Shown here: one piece after another, positions 41,801-50,829 of the stretch
Layout: each line of letters starts with the position of its first letter
Numbering within the stretch: position 1 is the stretch's first letter
Source: NORP110 sp051251595
GTDB taxonomy: Bacteria; Pseudomonadota; Alphaproteobacteria; Rhodobacterales; Rhodobacteraceae
Direction: 5' to 3'
DNA length: 64,000 bases
NCBI GenBank assembly: GCA_051251595.1
Contig: JBPOFA010000002.1
Location: forward strand, 248,001 to 312,000
Position numbers and translations under genes: made by a program
The notes under the pieces: generated by a model
Seen by the model: the letters and a program-made list of their open reading frames with translations, nothing else
Told to the model about the DNA's origin: nothing
Databases searched by the model: none

Positions 41801-42603
41801 AAAAAGCCTCCGGTGTCTTGCTGTCCCAATTTGCGTTGTCCATGGCGCCGCAGGAGTTCGGCCAGCGTCAAAAGCACGACAGACAGCGCGACCAACAAGG
41901 TGCCCAGGGCCATAACCACCGGGATTTTCTGGGGAAACCGCAATTGGCCCCACAGGTATACTGGCAGGGTCGGCTCATTGCCGGTCAAAAAGAACGCGAT
42001 GATGAATTCGTCCAGCGATATTATGAAGGATATCAGCAGCGCCGAAATGATGCCGGGAAAGATCAACGGCAAGGTGATCCGGTAGAATGTTGAAAACCGG
42101 GTTTCGCCCAGATCCAGCGCGGCCTCTTCAAAGGACGGGTCCAGGTTTTGGAACGACGCGTTCAAAATCGCGATGCAGAATGGCGTGCAGATCAAGCTGT
42201 GCCCCATGATAACCGTCCAGGATGACAGGCCCACCCCAAGCTGGACCAGCACCACCAACAAGGCCACAGCCACGATGATCTCTGGCAGGACAAGCGGCAA
42301 CATGATCAGCCCCATCAGCCCGCGCTTTGCCTTGAACTCATACCGGGCGCCGGCCATAGAGGCGCAGACCCCAAGGCTGGTTGCGAAGACGGCAGAGACC
42401 ACGGCAATGAACAGGCTGTTGCGCACCGCCCCGTGCAGGGCGTCGATGGTCAAAAGCTCTTTGAACCAATCCGTCGTAAAGCCTTGCAACGGAAAAGCGA
42501 TAATCGTCGAGGCGTTAAAAGCGAAGAGCGGCAATAACAGGATCGGCGCGTAAAGGAAGATCAGGTAGACAAGAGTGTAGCCGCGCAACCAATTGTTTTT
42601 CAT
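41797..42603 (-). CDS. ABC permease, PotC type
   Basis: 268 aa, about 6 helices. The EAA loop is EEAALDLGETRFSTFYRITLPLIFPGI, which docks the ATPase. It pairs with the upstream PotB-type permease. Overlaps both neighbours by 4 bp. Sequence type suggests polyamines or related cations; the substrate cannot be fixed without a binding protein. Confidence 0.92.
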   Translation of the reverse strand: MKNNWLRGYTLVYLIFLYAPILLLPLFAFNASTIIAFPLQGFTTDWFKELLTIDALHGAVRNSLFIAVVSAVFATSLGVCASMAGARYEFKAKRGLMGLIMLPLVLPEIIVAVALLVVLVQLGVGLSSWTVIMGHSLICTPFCIAILNASFQNLDPSFEEAALDLGETRFSTFYRITLPLIFPGIISALLISFIISLDEFIIAFFLTGNEPTLPVYLWGQLRFPQKIPVVMALGTLLVALSVVLLTLAELLRRHGQRKLGQQDTGGFL

Positions 42604-43493
42604 CCCTTTTGCCCCCGCAGGTTCCGTCGGTTGAGAAACAGGAACACAAGTGCGACCGCCGTGACCACCACCATCGTCAAGACCGCAAGCGTTGCCCCCA
42701 TAGGCGCATTGTTGAGCCGCAAGAACTGGGTTTGGATCATATTGGCAATCATCAAACCATTTGGCCCGCCGACCAGACGCGGGGTGATGTAATCCCCGAT
42801 CGTCGGAATAAACACGATCAGCGCCGCGGCAACGAGGCCCGGCACAGCCAGCGGCAATGTCACGCGGAAAAACGTGCTTTTGTGACTTTCCCCAAGATCG
42901 CGGCTGGCCTCAAGCAAGGTGCGATCAATGCGTTCCAACGCCACATAGATCGGCAGAATGGCAAAGGGCGCATAGGCATGGGCCAACGTGATGACCACGG
43001 CATTTGCATTATAGAGGATAAAGCTCAGCGGTTCTTCGATCAGCCCCAACCCCTTAAGCGATGAGTTCAACACCCCATTATAGCCAAGGATGACTTTCCA
43101 CAGGAACACGCGGATCAGATAGCTGGTCCAAAACGGGATCGTGATGAGAAAGATCCACAGGGCCTTGCGGGATGGCTCTACGTGAAACGATATGAAATAG
43201 GCGATCGGAAAGGCCGTGATCACTGTGGCCAGCGTCACAAGCCCCGAAATCACGAGGGAACGCAGCAGCAGCTGACGGTAAATCGGTTCTGACAGCGCTT
43301 CGCGATAGTTGTTCAGCGTAAAATGCCTGTCCAGATCGACGACGCCGGTTTGCGTCCAAAAGCTGAAGGTAATGATCGCAATGATGGGAAGAGCCAAGAG
43401 AAGTATGGCAAAAATGGCAGGCGGGCTGATAAGCAAAATCCCGCGGCCCTCATTGGTCCGAGAAAGTTTCCCAAGTCGTGCTCTAACGCTCAT
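42600..43493 (-). CDS. ABC permease, PotB type
   Basis: 297 aa, 6 helices after a basic N terminus. EAA loop: LLEASRDLGESHKSTFFRVTLPLAVPGL. It is the first gene of this three-gene unit. No periplasmic binding protein gene is seen upstream or downstream within the window, so the binding protein must be encoded elsewhere. Confidence 0.92.
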   Translation of the reverse strand: MSVRARLGKLSRTNEGRGILLISPPAIFAILLLALPIIAIITFSFWTQTGVVDLDRHFTLNNYREALSEPIYRQLLLRSLVISGLVTLATVITAFPIAYFISFHVEPSRKALWIFLITIPFWTSYLIRVFLWKVILGYNGVLNSSLKGLGLIEEPLSFILYNANAVVITLAHAYAPFAILPIYVALERIDRTLLEASRDLGESHKSTFFRVTLPLAVPGLVAAALIVFIPTIGDYITPRLVGGPNGLMIANMIQTQFLRLNNAPMGATLAVLTMVVVTAVALVFLFLNRRNLRGQKG

Positions 43494-43611
43494 TTAATGC
43501 GATACCACCCCCAAAATCCCGTCGGCAAATCCCATGCCGAACCGCAAAGCAGATTCTCTTAAAACCTTGATTTTTGCGGGTGCACAAGTTGTTTTTCTGG
43601 GGTGGAACCGA

Positions 43612-44655
43612 TCAGTTGCGCCGCATGGGTCGGAAATAGAGCGTGCGCAGCAGTTGGTAGCAGTTTTCACGCAGATGCGTATCGCTCCAGTTTCCGATGC
43701 GGCCGATCAGTTGCAGCAACATGAACGAAAATCCAAGGGAAACGACCATCCCCAACAGAACAAGCCCCAAACCGCTGGCGGCCAGAATTCCAAGGGTTTG
43801 CAATTTTTCCTCTGGGTTCTCGAGGCTCGTGTGCAGATTGGGATAAAGCCAGATCAGCAAATCAACCGCCAGACGGGTCATGCCGCCAAATAGGATCGCA
43901 CCGGGTAGGATTGTACGGGCCAGTTTCTTGGTCTCGGCCAGCGCCCAGCCCGTTATATCATTGTTCGTGATTTCTGGATCTTCCGGCTCCATATCCAGCC
44001 AGGCCTGAAAATCCGGGCTGAATTCTTCTTCAGGGGCCTCGGTTTCCCATTTTCGGGCGGCGATCAGAACGGTTAGCACGGTCAAAACGACGCCAAGAGC
44101 CATCAGAACCTCTGCGGTGGTGTCCGTAAACCGCCAGAATGCCGCAAAGCTGAGCGCCATCAGGATGATGAACAAAAGCCGGTCGGGCAATTGCGCAATC
44201 ATCAAGACGCCTTCGGCAAGCGCGGTTTTGGGCTCTATGCCTTCTGCCTCTAGCAACAGACCGATATGGCGAATGCCGGCGACCACTGGCAGGACCAGTG
44301 TGACCAACAAAAGATGCAGGAATGTCGACAGGCCCGCCCCGGCCAAAGGCGTGAAATACAGATGCTGCGCGAAATAGCCAAAGGCGAAGCCCAGGACCAT
44401 AAACGCAAGAGAGCGTTTGATCGGTGTCTTGTGGATGAGTGTGCCGAATGGGTTTGCGAATGAAATCGCGAAAAACAGCCCCGCAGCAATATCAATCTGC
44501 AGGTTTGCACCCGGCGCCATGGGGAAGACCCGGGCCAGTTGTGCGACAAAGATTTGCGCGATCCAAGAACTCGATAAAAGCGCCAAGATGACCCCGGCAA
44601 AATAGATAAAATAGCCGTCGCTTTTGTTTGGTGTTTCGTGTGTGTCCGTTTTCAT
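43612..44655 (-). CDS. Multi-pass membrane protein, unknown
   Basis: 347 aa with about eight hydrophobic segments and an acidic cytosolic loop in the middle (EAPEEEFSPDFQAWLDMEPEDPEITNND). No catalytic motif or known transporter signature was recognised. Start ATG 44655; a TTG two codons earlier is possible. It is transcribed toward the ABC operon with a 118-bp gap. A fit to the family of uncharacterised Rhodobacterales membrane proteins is all I can offer. Confidence 0.7.
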   Translation of the reverse strand: MKTDTHETPNKSDGYFIYFAGVILALLSSSWIAQIFVAQLARVFPMAPGANLQIDIAAGLFFAISFANPFGTLIHKTPIKRSLAFMVLGFAFGYFAQHLYFTPLAGAGLSTFLHLLLVTLVLPVVAGIRHIGLLLEAEGIEPKTALAEGVLMIAQLPDRLLFIILMALSFAAFWRFTDTTAEVLMALGVVLTVLTVLIAARKWETEAPEEEFSPDFQAWLDMEPEDPEITNNDITGWALAETKKLARTILPGAILFGGMTRLAVDLLIWLYPNLHTSLENPEEKLQTLGILAASGLGLVLLGMVVSLGFSFMLLQLIGRIGNWSDTHLRENCYQLLRTLYFRPMRRN

Positions 44656-44732
44656 TCCCAAATCCGCAGCAGATTCGAGATGGTTTTACGCGGCAATCTT
44701 GCCCGGAAAAGGACGAGCACGCGGCAAACACG

Positions 44733-44762
44733 AAAAAAGGCCACCGAAATCGGCGGCCTTTT
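44733..44762 (-). terminator. Intrinsic terminator after the AT-rich sulfotransferase
   Basis: AAAAGGCC and GGCCTTTT arms enclose a CCGAAATCGG apex; on the minus strand the stem is followed by a run of six Ts. It lies about 100 bp after the stop at 44865. Confidence 0.8.
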
Positions 44763-44864
44763 GACATAATTTTTCCGTAATTTGTATCCGGTAATCTGTA
44801 TATCTGTTGAAGACGTTGGCATCAAACAGCGCAATGCGTAGCATCAAAACGCTATCATTGACCG

Positions 44865-45620
44865 CTAGCTTGGATAAAAATGATCGAAAATAAAAGATTC
44901 CTGCTTTTTAACCTGGGCGCCAACGTCAGTATCCATCAGCATTTTCGCGTTCGCCAACTTAGTGACTGATGCGTTAATCCGCTTACCATCTAGACAGCTC
45001 ACCGCGCGATTCCGTTCAACAAATGGAACCAAATGAAGGTCGATTAGCTCGAGAAGATCTTTTTTTAGATTTTCATTTCTGACTGTGTATACGCTGATAT
45101 TTTTTTGGTCATAGACCTTATTGAGGTCTTCTATTGATTGAATTTGAGGCAGTTCGACTGATGGATCAACGAATGATAGATTTAAAAATCTATAAGTTAG
45201 AAACCCTATGAATTCACTACTGTATTTTGCATGGTCGACGTCGATATGAATTCTATTTTCGGGATTGGAAATGAAATTTGCCCATTCCAAAAAACCCTTC
45301 TTTGTTCCGTCATAAAGTCCTGCAAATCCAGCGTTATGTAATCTGCGATAGACCCCTCCTCGTCCATCACAGCCGTAGTTATAGAGGCTTGCGTAATAAT
45401 TGAATGGGTGTCTTATTGAGTTGAAATAAATTACATTTTTTCGGAAATATCCTGCACGCTGAAGCACGGAAGAGAATTGTCCTTGCTTAACAGACGTCGC
45501 AAAGTCATTCCATTTGTACGACGTAATACACGTATGGTTGTCGGATCGCAAAAGCGGTAGTAGGCTGCATTCTTTTAATAGGTTTGTTATGAATTTGCTG
45601 CCAGTCTTCTGTACGTCCAA
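44865..45620 (-). CDS. Sulfotransferase-like protein, AT-rich, 5' end uncertain
   Basis: From TTG 45620 the frame gives 251 aa: DVQKTGSKFITNLLKEC (P-loop of sulfotransferases), YFNSIRHPFNYYASLYNYG (3'-phosphate site, R-x-P-x-x-x-x-x-S), and a C-terminal basic helical part. Upstream codons of the same frame read KIDDFGKFCYL, completing the expected beta-strand before the P-loop, but no start codon exists there. The ATG at 45654 is out of frame by one A in a run of five (45647-45651). Composition is much more AT-rich than the flanking genes, suggesting transfer. It may be a decayed or slippage-expressed gene. The acceptor is unknown. Confidence 0.65.
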   Translation of the reverse strand: MDVQKTGSKFITNLLKECSLLPLLRSDNHTCITSYKWNDFATSVKQGQFSSVLQRAGYFRKNVIYFNSIRHPFNYYASLYNYGCDGRGGVYRRLHNAGFAGLYDGTKKGFLEWANFISNPENRIHIDVDHAKYSSEFIGFLTYRFLNLSFVDPSVELPQIQSIEDLNKVYDQKNISVYTVRNENLKKDLLELIDLHLVPFVERNRAVSCLDGKRINASVTKLANAKMLMDTDVGAQVKKQESFIFDHFYPS

Positions 45621-46002
45621 GTAACAAAATTTTCCAAAATCGTCTATTTTTCATTCTCCCGCATGGCGTCTTTTGATCCTCGCCGCAGTGCTTGCCTGGC
45701 CCCATTTGTGTTCCTTCAGTTCGAACCAAATGACAGGATTTTCCCAAATCTTCAAGTCACAGCAAGAAGGGCATCGCAAGATACCACCTCAACTGACTAT
45801 CAAGCTAGGCCGGCGGGTTCCGTTCCGGAAAATTTTCAATTGTCCGCACCCAAAATCAGGAAACTCTATCCACCTAGCATTGCGAAACGTCGCTAGGCTT
45901 TTCTCCTCACAAAAACACATCGTCGAACGAGATCTTGCTGTTTTCAGTTCTCTGCACGATACGCATTGAATGTCCCGTTCAAGCACATTTCCATCACACA
46001 AT
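45621..46002. other. AT-rich non-coding region downstream of rpsI
   Basis: About 380 bp. It contains the out-of-frame ATG (45654) of the sulfotransferase-like gene and presumably its promoter. Two opposite open frames (45673-45969 plus; 45789-46019 minus, with several cysteines) lack RBS and recognisable similarity and are not called as genes. Confidence 0.5.
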
Positions 46003-46028
46003 AAAAAGGGCCGCAACATGTGCGGCCC
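46003..46028 (-). terminator. Intrinsic terminator of rplM-rpsI
   Basis: GGGCCGCA / TGCGGCCC form a perfect 8-bp stem with a 5-base loop, followed on the minus strand by TTTTT. It lies about 34 bp after the rpsI stop. Confidence 0.88.
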
Positions 46029-46061
46029 CTAGTAAATTTCGAACACTGCGCTCGTTCGATA

Positions 46062-46553
46062 TTAGCGCTTGGAGAACTGGAAGCTCCGACGCGCTTTGCG
46101 GCGACCGAACTTTTTCCGTTCAACAACACGGCTGTCGCGTGTCAAGAAGCCAGCGGCTTTCAACGCGCCGCGCAGGCTTGGATCGTAAAGCTGCAACGCT
46201 TTAGAGATACCGTGCTTGACCGCACCAGCCTGGCCGGACAAACCGCCGCCCTTAACTGTTGCTGTCACGTCAAAGTGGTCTTCGACACCAGCAACCGAAA
46301 ACGGCTGACGCAGGATCATCTGCAGCACAGGGCGTGCAAAATAGACGGCCATTTCACGACCATTGACGGTGACCTTGCCAGAACCTGGCTTGATCCAGAC
46401 CCGTGCAACAGCGTCTTTACGCTTGCCGGTTGCATAAGCGCGGCCCAGTTCGTCGCGAACCGGCTCACGTGGGGCTGCAACTTCGGCGACAACGGTTTCT
46501 GCAACACCGGCAACGGCGTTCAGATCGTCGAGTGTTTTGATTTCTTCAGCCAT
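46062..46553 (-). CDS. rpsI: 30S ribosomal protein S9
   Basis: uS9 of the small-subunit head, contacting P-site tRNA through its C-terminal tail. 163 aa with an N-terminal extension of about 30 residues compared with E. coli, common in Rhodobacterales. Core: YATGKRKDAVARVWIKPGSG, GGGLSGQAGAVKHGISKAL, DSRVVERKKFGRRKARRSFQFSKR. It follows rplM by 2 bp. Confidence 0.98.
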   Translation of the reverse strand: MAEEIKTLDDLNAVAGVAETVVAEVAAPREPVRDELGRAYATGKRKDAVARVWIKPGSGKVTVNGREMAVYFARPVLQMILRQPFSVAGVEDHFDVTATVKGGGLSGQAGAVKHGISKALQLYDPSLRGALKAAGFLTRDSRVVERKKFGRRKARRSFQFSKR

Positions 46554-46555
46554 TA

Positions 46556-47017
46556 TCAGCTCCGCGTATTCTTGGAATTCATGGACTTAACGTCCAGAGT
46601 TTCTGGGTTCTGCGCCTCATGCGGATGATCAGCACTTGCGTAGACACGAAGGTTTGTCATCTGACGACGGCTAAGAGGACCACCTGGCAGCATACGCTGA
46701 ACAGCTTTGGTCACCAGACGTTCTGGGTGATCGCCATCCAGAATTTGACCTGCCGTGCGCTGCTTGATGCCGCCCGGGTGGCCAGTGTGCCAGTAGTGAA
46801 TTTTGTCAGACCGTTTCTTGCCGGTCAGCTGAACCTTGTCAGCATTGATCACAATAACATTGTCACCCATGTCCATGGACGGCGTGAACGTTGCTTTGTG
46901 TTTGCCACGAAGGCGCATCGCGATGATCGAAGCAAGACGACCCAGAACAACGCCTTCAGCGTCGATAAGGATCCATTTCTTGTCGATATCCGCGGGTGTA
47001 GCGGAGAATGTTTTCAT
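46556..47017 (-). CDS. rplM: 50S ribosomal protein L13
   Basis: uL13, an early assembly protein of the large subunit. 153 aa. Signatures: WILIDAEGVVLGRLASIIAMRLRGKHK, VIVINADKVQLTGKK, YWHTGHPGGIKQRTAGQIL, and KAVQRMLPGGPLSRRQMTNLRVYA. First gene of the rplM-rpsI operon; promoter expected in 47018-47190. Confidence 0.98.
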   Translation of the reverse strand: MKTFSATPADIDKKWILIDAEGVVLGRLASIIAMRLRGKHKATFTPSMDMGDNVIVINADKVQLTGKKRSDKIHYWHTGHPGGIKQRTAGQILDGDHPERLVTKAVQRMLPGGPLSRRQMTNLRVYASADHPHEAQNPETLDVKSMNSKNTRS

Positions 47018-47130
47018 TTTTTCTACCCTGATAGGTGGGAATTCGGATGGACGTGTTCTAAGGGTTTAACCTGTCACGTCAAGCGGCATCTTTCCATAAA
47101 AAGTAAGCGAAAACAACTACTTACGAATTA

Positions 47131-47144
47131 GGTATTATAATACC
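47131..47144. promoter_or_regulatory. 14-bp palindrome upstream of rplM
   Basis: GGTATTATAATACC is a perfect palindrome about 115 bp upstream of rplM. It includes TATAAT on both strands and may be a -10 element or operator. No matching -35 was found. Confidence 0.35.
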
Positions 47145-47192
47145 CCAAATTAATGGGCTGATTGAACATGTTTTGTCTTCAAATCACGCATT

Positions 47193-47229
47193 TGTCTGGC
47201 GGGTCAGGTAAAATCCCGGCCCGCAGACA
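47193..47229 (-). terminator. Possible hairpin after the M32 peptidase gene
   Basis: TGTCTG-g-CGGG and CCCGCAGACA pair around a 16-base loop, about 30 bp beyond the stop at 47261. There is no U-tract, so function is uncertain. Confidence 0.35.
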
Positions 47230-47260
47230 GATCAACAGCTTCAAAAACATGGCCCTGCGC

Positions 47261-48739
47261 TTACAAATTGTAGATGGCAGAGAACTTTGCTTCCAGGTAG
47301 TCCAGCAACGGGCCTTCATTCGGCTCAAAGCCACAGGCGCGTGCCAAGACCTCTTTGGGTTCGTAAAGCCCCCCGTGGCGTTGCAGGTTTTCACGCAGCC
47401 AGCCTGTTGCGCCAGCAGTGTCCCCTTTGGCCAAAGACGCGTCCAGATCTGGAACAGCGGCGCGCATCGCCTGGTTCAGGCAGCCCGCATAGACATTGCC
47501 AAGGGAATATGTTGCGAAATATCCAAACAGGCCAAGGGACCAATGCACGTCTTGCAGACAACCGTTAGAGGGTTTGTCCACGGCAACACCGAAATCCGAA
47601 AGGAACCGCTGGTTCCAGGCCTCTTGCAGGTCTTCGACCTCTAGCGCGCCAGAGATGATTTGGCGTTCCAGGTCAAACCGCATCAAGACATGCAGGTTGT
47701 ACTGCACCTCGTCCGCCTCTGTGCGGATATAGCCCGGCTCTACCCGGTTGACCGTGGCGTAAAAGGCCTCGGCGTCTGGAATGCCGATATCCCCAAAGGT
47801 TTTCGTCATTTCAGAGTATAGATAGGATGTGAAGGCCGCGCCGCGCCCGATCTGGTTTTCATAGATGCGGCTTTGGCTTTCATGAACGCCCATAGACACG
47901 CCCTGCCCCAATGGCGTCAGCAGATAGCCGCGGTCGATGCCTTGTTCATAGCAGGCATGGCCGACCTCATGGATGGTGGAATAAAAACAGTTGAACGGAT
48001 CGCGCGGATTGACGCGCGTTGTGATGCGCACATCCAGACCAGAGCCAGAGGAAAACGGGTGCACCGCTTTGTCGATCCGACCGTGGTCAAAGTCATACCC
48101 GAAACTGCGGGCCAGTTCGGTGCTCATGGCGACCTGTTTGTCTTCTGCAAAATCACGGTCCAATGGGGCTGGATGTTTGTCGGCCCCCAGGATCTTGTCG
48201 CGCAAGGCGACCAGACGCGGGCGCAGGGCGCCAAACATCGCCTCAAGCTCTGCGCCTGTTGTGCCGGGTTCGTAATCTGCCAACAGCGCGTCATAAGGAT
48301 CGCCGCCATCCGCAAGGGCTGCGGCCTCTTCCCGGCGCAGGGCAACGACGTTTTTCAAGACCGGTGCGAAGCTGTCGAAATCTTCATTCGCGCGCGCCTC
48401 GGCCCATGTGCCTTGCGCCATAGAGGTCACGCGGGCCAGTTCAGAGGCCAGCGCGGCGGGAACCTTGGTATTGCGGTCATAGCTGCGCTGAATGTGCCGC
48501 AGGTTTGCACGGCCCACGTCATCCAGTTGATCTGCGTCGATGCTGCCGAGCCAGTCGCCAATGCGTGTGTCGACCCGTCTTGCGTGCAGCACGGATTCAA
48601 GCGCGGCCATTTCCTCGCCGCGTTGTTCTGCCGCACCTTTGGGCATCATGGTTTCCTGATCCCAGCCCAAGCGGCCGGCAACTTGTGACAGCGCTTCGGT
48701 TTCGCGCTGATGCGCCATCAGGTCATCGTAGTTGCCCAT
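47261..48739 (-). CDS. M32 family metallocarboxypeptidase
   Basis: This is a 492-aa cytosolic zinc carboxypeptidase of the Taq/Pfu M32 group. The zinc site is TIHEVGHACYEQG (HExxH), with the downstream MGVHESQSRIYENQIGRG holding the third ligand. The DPFNCFYSTIHEVGHA and IRTEADEVQYNLHVLMRFDLE segments are typical. It directly abuts ctaA (stop and start are adjacent), so they are cotranscribed, although no functional link is known. Confidence 0.95.
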   Translation of the reverse strand: MGNYDDLMAHQRETEALSQVAGRLGWDQETMMPKGAAEQRGEEMAALESVLHARRVDTRIGDWLGSIDADQLDDVGRANLRHIQRSYDRNTKVPAALASELARVTSMAQGTWAEARANEDFDSFAPVLKNVVALRREEAAALADGGDPYDALLADYEPGTTGAELEAMFGALRPRLVALRDKILGADKHPAPLDRDFAEDKQVAMSTELARSFGYDFDHGRIDKAVHPFSSGSGLDVRITTRVNPRDPFNCFYSTIHEVGHACYEQGIDRGYLLTPLGQGVSMGVHESQSRIYENQIGRGAAFTSYLYSEMTKTFGDIGIPDAEAFYATVNRVEPGYIRTEADEVQYNLHVLMRFDLERQIISGALEVEDLQEAWNQRFLSDFGVAVDKPSNGCLQDVHWSLGLFGYFATYSLGNVYAGCLNQAMRAAVPDLDASLAKGDTAGATGWLRENLQRHGGLYEPKEVLARACGFEPNEGPLLDYLEAKFSAIYNL

Positions 48740-49888
48740 CTACAGGCCTCCTCGTAGGGATTGCGTTTTGGGGTATTGGGTTTGGAACCGCGCGTGGATC
48801 AGCACGACCCAGCACACAATGGCCCAGAACTGATGCATGCTGGCCAGATGCAGCGGTGCAGAGTTCATGACCGTAATAATCCCCAGAACCATCTGAATGA
48901 TCAGCGTCGCGGCGACGAAATCAAAGGCGCGTTTGGTGATCTTGTTGCCACTGGAGCGAGAGCGCTGCCAGACGATCAAAGCAAAGAGGATCAACACATA
49001 TCCAACGATACGGTGCATGAACTGAACCATGCCGTCATCTTCGAAAAAGTTCCGCCAGACCGGAACCATATCAAGCGAACCTGAGGGGAAGAACTCCCCC
49101 GCCATAAGCGGCCAATCCGTATATCCGCGCCCGGCATCAATCCCGGCCACCAGCGCGCCCAGCAAAATTTGCAGGAACGCGACCCCCAGCAGTTCGGTGC
49201 TCATCGCCAGCAGCTTTGCTTCGCGCCCGCGCCGGGCCTGCAAAAGATCCGCCTCGCGGCGCGACATGGCCAATATGTACCACGCCAAAAGCCCCAGGAT
49301 GATAAAGGCAAGCCCAAGGTGAATGGCCAGACGATAGCTGGCCACATCCAGCATCGTGCCGGTCAGGCCAGAGGACACCATCCACCAGCCAATCGCCCCT
49401 TGCACGCCAATCAGCACACCGATGGAAAACAGGCGGTTTCGCCATCCCGTGGGAATGCGCCCCATGGCCCAAAACGCCACAAAGCCAACGGCCCAGACCA
49501 GCCCAATCACACGGCCAAGCTGACGATGGCCCCATTCCCACCAATAGATGGATTTGAACTCTTCCAGGGTCATCTTGTTGTTTTGCAACTGAAATTCTGG
49601 AATCGCCTGATATTTTTCGAACGCTTCGTTCCAGGCCTGTTCATTGGCCGGGGGCATGGCACCCGTCACGGGTTTCCATTCCGTGATCGATAAACCGCTG
49701 TCGGTCAGACGCGTCAGCCCGCCCACAAGGATCATCACGGCAACAAGTGCAAACAACACAATCAACCACAGACGCACACCGCGGCGCGCGCCTTTGTTGG
49801 CCCGGTCAATCGCCCCGGGCTGAGGTTTGGCGACCTCTGCCTTTTGATCGCTTGAAACCTCTTCGAAAATAGACCGCTTCTGGCTCAT
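48740..49888 (-). CDS. ctaA: Heme A synthase (COX15 type)
   Basis: CtaA oxidises the C8 methyl of heme O to make heme A for aa3-type cytochrome oxidase. The 382-aa protein has eight hydrophobic helices with conserved His in WEWGHRQLGRVIG, ASYRLAIHLGLAF, MVQFMHRIVGYVL and LHLASMHQFW. The start ATG 49888 (MSQKRSIFEEV) matches the family; an in-frame ATG four codons upstream is also possible. Presence implies an aa3 oxidase elsewhere. Confidence 0.95.
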   Translation of the reverse strand: MSQKRSIFEEVSSDQKAEVAKPQPGAIDRANKGARRGVRLWLIVLFALVAVMILVGGLTRLTDSGLSITEWKPVTGAMPPANEQAWNEAFEKYQAIPEFQLQNNKMTLEEFKSIYWWEWGHRQLGRVIGLVWAVGFVAFWAMGRIPTGWRNRLFSIGVLIGVQGAIGWWMVSSGLTGTMLDVASYRLAIHLGLAFIILGLLAWYILAMSRREADLLQARRGREAKLLAMSTELLGVAFLQILLGALVAGIDAGRGYTDWPLMAGEFFPSGSLDMVPVWRNFFEDDGMVQFMHRIVGYVLILFALIVWQRSRSSGNKITKRAFDFVAATLIIQMVLGIITVMNSAPLHLASMHQFWAIVCWVVLIHARFQTQYPKTQSLRGGL

Positions 49889-50017
49889 CCCATCACCCAT
49901 CAAGTTTGGCGTCAAACTAGGTCTGCGCTGCGGGATGGGCAACCAAAAAACTGTTAAAAATCACTGGCAAACACCAAAGTTTTACCGCTTTGCGTGAAGT
50001 GCGGCCCTTTGCGCCGC

Positions 50018-50761
50018 TCAGCCGCGTTCTTTCCAGCGGACCATTTGGCGCAACATGCCGTGCAACATCATCACATCCGCCTTGGTCATCGGCATGCGTG
50101 ACCACATATTGCGTAGGTTCACTTTCATCCCCTCGGCCTTGGCCAGCGGAAAGAAGAAGCCCGCATCATCCATGCGCTGCTCGAAATGTTCGGCCAGCTT
50201 TTCGACCTCAAGGTTGCTGGCGAATTCCGTCTTGGCCATTTCCATCACCTCTGGGGCCACATCGATGGTCTGACGTTGCCATTCATAGCCCGTCAGCAAA
50301 ACGCATTGGGCCAGATTGAGCGAGGGGAACTCTGGGTTGACGGGCACAGAGATCAGCGCATTTGCAACAGCAATGTCCTGATTTTCCAGACCAGAGCGTT
50401 CCGGGCCAAACAGGACTGCAACCTTCTGGCCGCTGTCCATCAGGGCTCGCGCATGCTGCATCGCGCGCTCTGGCGTCATCACCGGGTTTGTCATGTCGCG
50501 ATGACGGGCTGTCGTCGCGAAAACGAAATTGCAATCGGCCACGGCCTCTGCTGTGGTGGCGTAAACGCTTGCGCCATCCAGAACGCGCCCTGCCCCGGCC
50601 GCCATGGCCACGGCATCTGGGTTCGGCCAACCATCGCGCGGGGCCACCAGCCGCATTTGCTCGATCCCGAAATTCAGCATCGCACGGGCGGATGCACCGA
50701 TGTTTTCGCCCATTTGCGGGCGAACCAGAACGAATTTAGGACGAGGTGTATCTGCAGTCAT
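50018..50761 (-). CDS. trmJ: tRNA (Cm32/Um32) methyltransferase TrmJ-type (SPOUT)
   Basis: 247 aa. The SPOUT knot is seen in VLVRPQMGENIGASARAMLNFGIEQMRLV (motif 1), VAVLFGPERSGLENQDI (motif 2) and VNPEFPSLNLAQCVLLTGYEW (motif 3). TrmJ methylates ribose at position 32 in the anticodon loop. Start ATG 50761 with AGGAT; upstream frame extension is shadow. It is divergent from the TfoX gene (68-bp gap). Confidence 0.92.
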   Translation of the reverse strand: MTADTPRPKFVLVRPQMGENIGASARAMLNFGIEQMRLVAPRDGWPNPDAVAMAAGAGRVLDGASVYATTAEAVADCNFVFATTARHRDMTNPVMTPERAMQHARALMDSGQKVAVLFGPERSGLENQDIAVANALISVPVNPEFPSLNLAQCVLLTGYEWQRQTIDVAPEVMEMAKTEFASNLEVEKLAEHFEQRMDDAGFFFPLAKAEGMKVNLRNMWSRMPMTKADVMMLHGMLRQMVRWKERG

Positions 50762-50829
50762 GGCGATCCTGTTGGAATAATGCGCCTGTGTGATACGCTT
50801 GCAGCATCGCAGAGACAAGGAGCAGACCC

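Noticed and set aside
45673..46019. Small Cys-rich or basic open frames downstream of rpsI
   Set aside because: No RBS, one begins inside the rpsI terminator, and neither resembles a family I know.
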